Origin: Agaricus subrufescens
Taxonomy: Eukaryota; Basidiomycota; Agaricomycetes; Agaricales; Agaricaceae
Reading direction: 5' to 3'
Assembly: GCA_029945375.1 (NCBI GenBank)
Contig: CM057064.1
Coordinates: forward strand, 1 to 64,000
Length of the DNA stretch: 64,000 nucleotides
Position 1 is the first letter of the stretch, and each line of letters begins with the position of its first letter. A model generated the notes under the pieces. That model ran no database searches. It had not been told where the DNA came from and saw only the letters and a program-made list of their open reading frames with translations. This document shows, one piece after another, positions 63,606-64,000 of this stretch. The position numbers were made by a program, and so were the translations under genes.

Positions 63606-64000
63606 TTAAATATAATGAAGCATGATTTTACGTACCATACGCATCATATGATTGACCCCAAGGCAAAGAGCGAACAGACGCTTACAATCCTTGTTCTCAC
63701 GGAATGGATATCTGGAGTATGCATTTTATGAATCCCAGACACTACACAATCCAAGATCAAGTTCACGTACGATGCCCCTAGTCGGTAAGCTGCACCGAAA
63801 CCCGAAACGACCGCGATTTCGTGCATATCTAGGCAGGTATCCACAATAATCCAACGACAGAACATGAAAGCTTACTGAGCACAGTCCAAGCACCAGCAAA
63901 TTGCGTGTGGTTCTGCAAAATAAACGTTGTCAGCATCACTTTAAAAGGGTAGCCTGTCCAGTACTTACCTTTCCATTGATCAAACCCATCCAAGGAACTG
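63606..64000 (-). CDS. FAD-dependent amine-oxidase-like protein, C-terminal exons (runs off the window)
   Basis: Four exon pieces on the minus strand: 64000-63969, 63912-63876, 63828-63771 and 63711-63606, separated by GT-AG introns of 56, 47 and 59 bp. The spliced frame gives MGLINGK then NHTQFAGAWTVLN, MHEIAVVSGFGAAYRLGAS, YPFRENKDCKRLFALCLG and a TAA stop at 63608-63606. The GxxHTQFAGAWT, MHE and SG(F)AAAYRLGA order matches the C-terminal FAD-binding part of flavin amine-oxidase-like proteins of fungi. Substrate unknown. The splice phases rejoin codons perfectly (A|AT to Asn, TC|A to Ser). Unlike the rest of the window, this region keeps CpG. Confidence 0.82.

Overview
The window is nuclear DNA of a filamentous fungus, most likely an agaricomycete basidiomycete. 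The signs are an 18S-IGS-5S-IGS-28S ribosomal repeat with the 5S gene inside the spacer, very short (47-59 bp) GT-AG introns in the one recognisable host gene, and a transposon complement typical of that group: a LINE with two ORFs, Copia, a DIRS-type tyrosine-recombinase retroelement, Tc1/mariner, and a CACTA-like transposase. Most of the sequence is CpG-poor and full of CpG-to-TpG/CpA changes, which fits methylation-driven or RIP-like decay. Younger insertions stand out as CpG-rich.

Layout. 1-4,233 is the edge of an rDNA array on the minus strand: the 5' 1,265 bases of 18S, the spacer with a 5S gene, and only the last ~420 bases of the neighbouring 28S. That 28S stops abruptly against a truncated repeat (4,243-4,869). 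4.9-14.2 kb holds a decayed acidic gag-like ORF, a 1.58 kb element with long inverted termini, a 2.7 kb foldback element flanked by an 8-bp duplication, and a decayed zinc-knuckle gene. 14.2-24.6 kb holds a solo LTR, a 5'-truncated Copia element, a Ras-like GTPase pseudogene and unassigned decayed ORFs. 24.6-31.1 kb is a full-length LINE with a poly(A) tail and a 13-bp target duplication. 31.1-38.3 kb holds a SUN-domain ORF, WD40-like fragments and a repeat-family hypothetical gene. 38.3-46.5 kb is a CACTA-type transposase gene broken by solo LTRs, a hairpin MITE and an intact Tc1/mariner element. 48.6-63.3 kb is a nest built on a DIRS-type element. From 63.6 kb to the right edge runs the 3' end of a host gene for an FAD-dependent amine-oxidase-like protein on the minus strand.

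Main result. The two LTRs of one heat-shock-element-bearing family (48,591-49,152 and 60,763-61,331, inverted) carry exchanged 5-bp flanks: GAAAC/TAGTG on one and TAGTG/GAAAC on the other. Turning the 11.6 kb between them around restores perfect duplications to both. It also reunites a single Copia element, now split, whose 405-bp LTRs are each flanked by GATTG, a MITE, and a DIRS gag reading frame. This is the footprint of an inversion by recombination between two solo LTRs, unless the assembly was wrongly joined through these repeats. The nested insertions give a readable order of events: DIRS, then Copia, then MITE, then solo LTR, then inversion.
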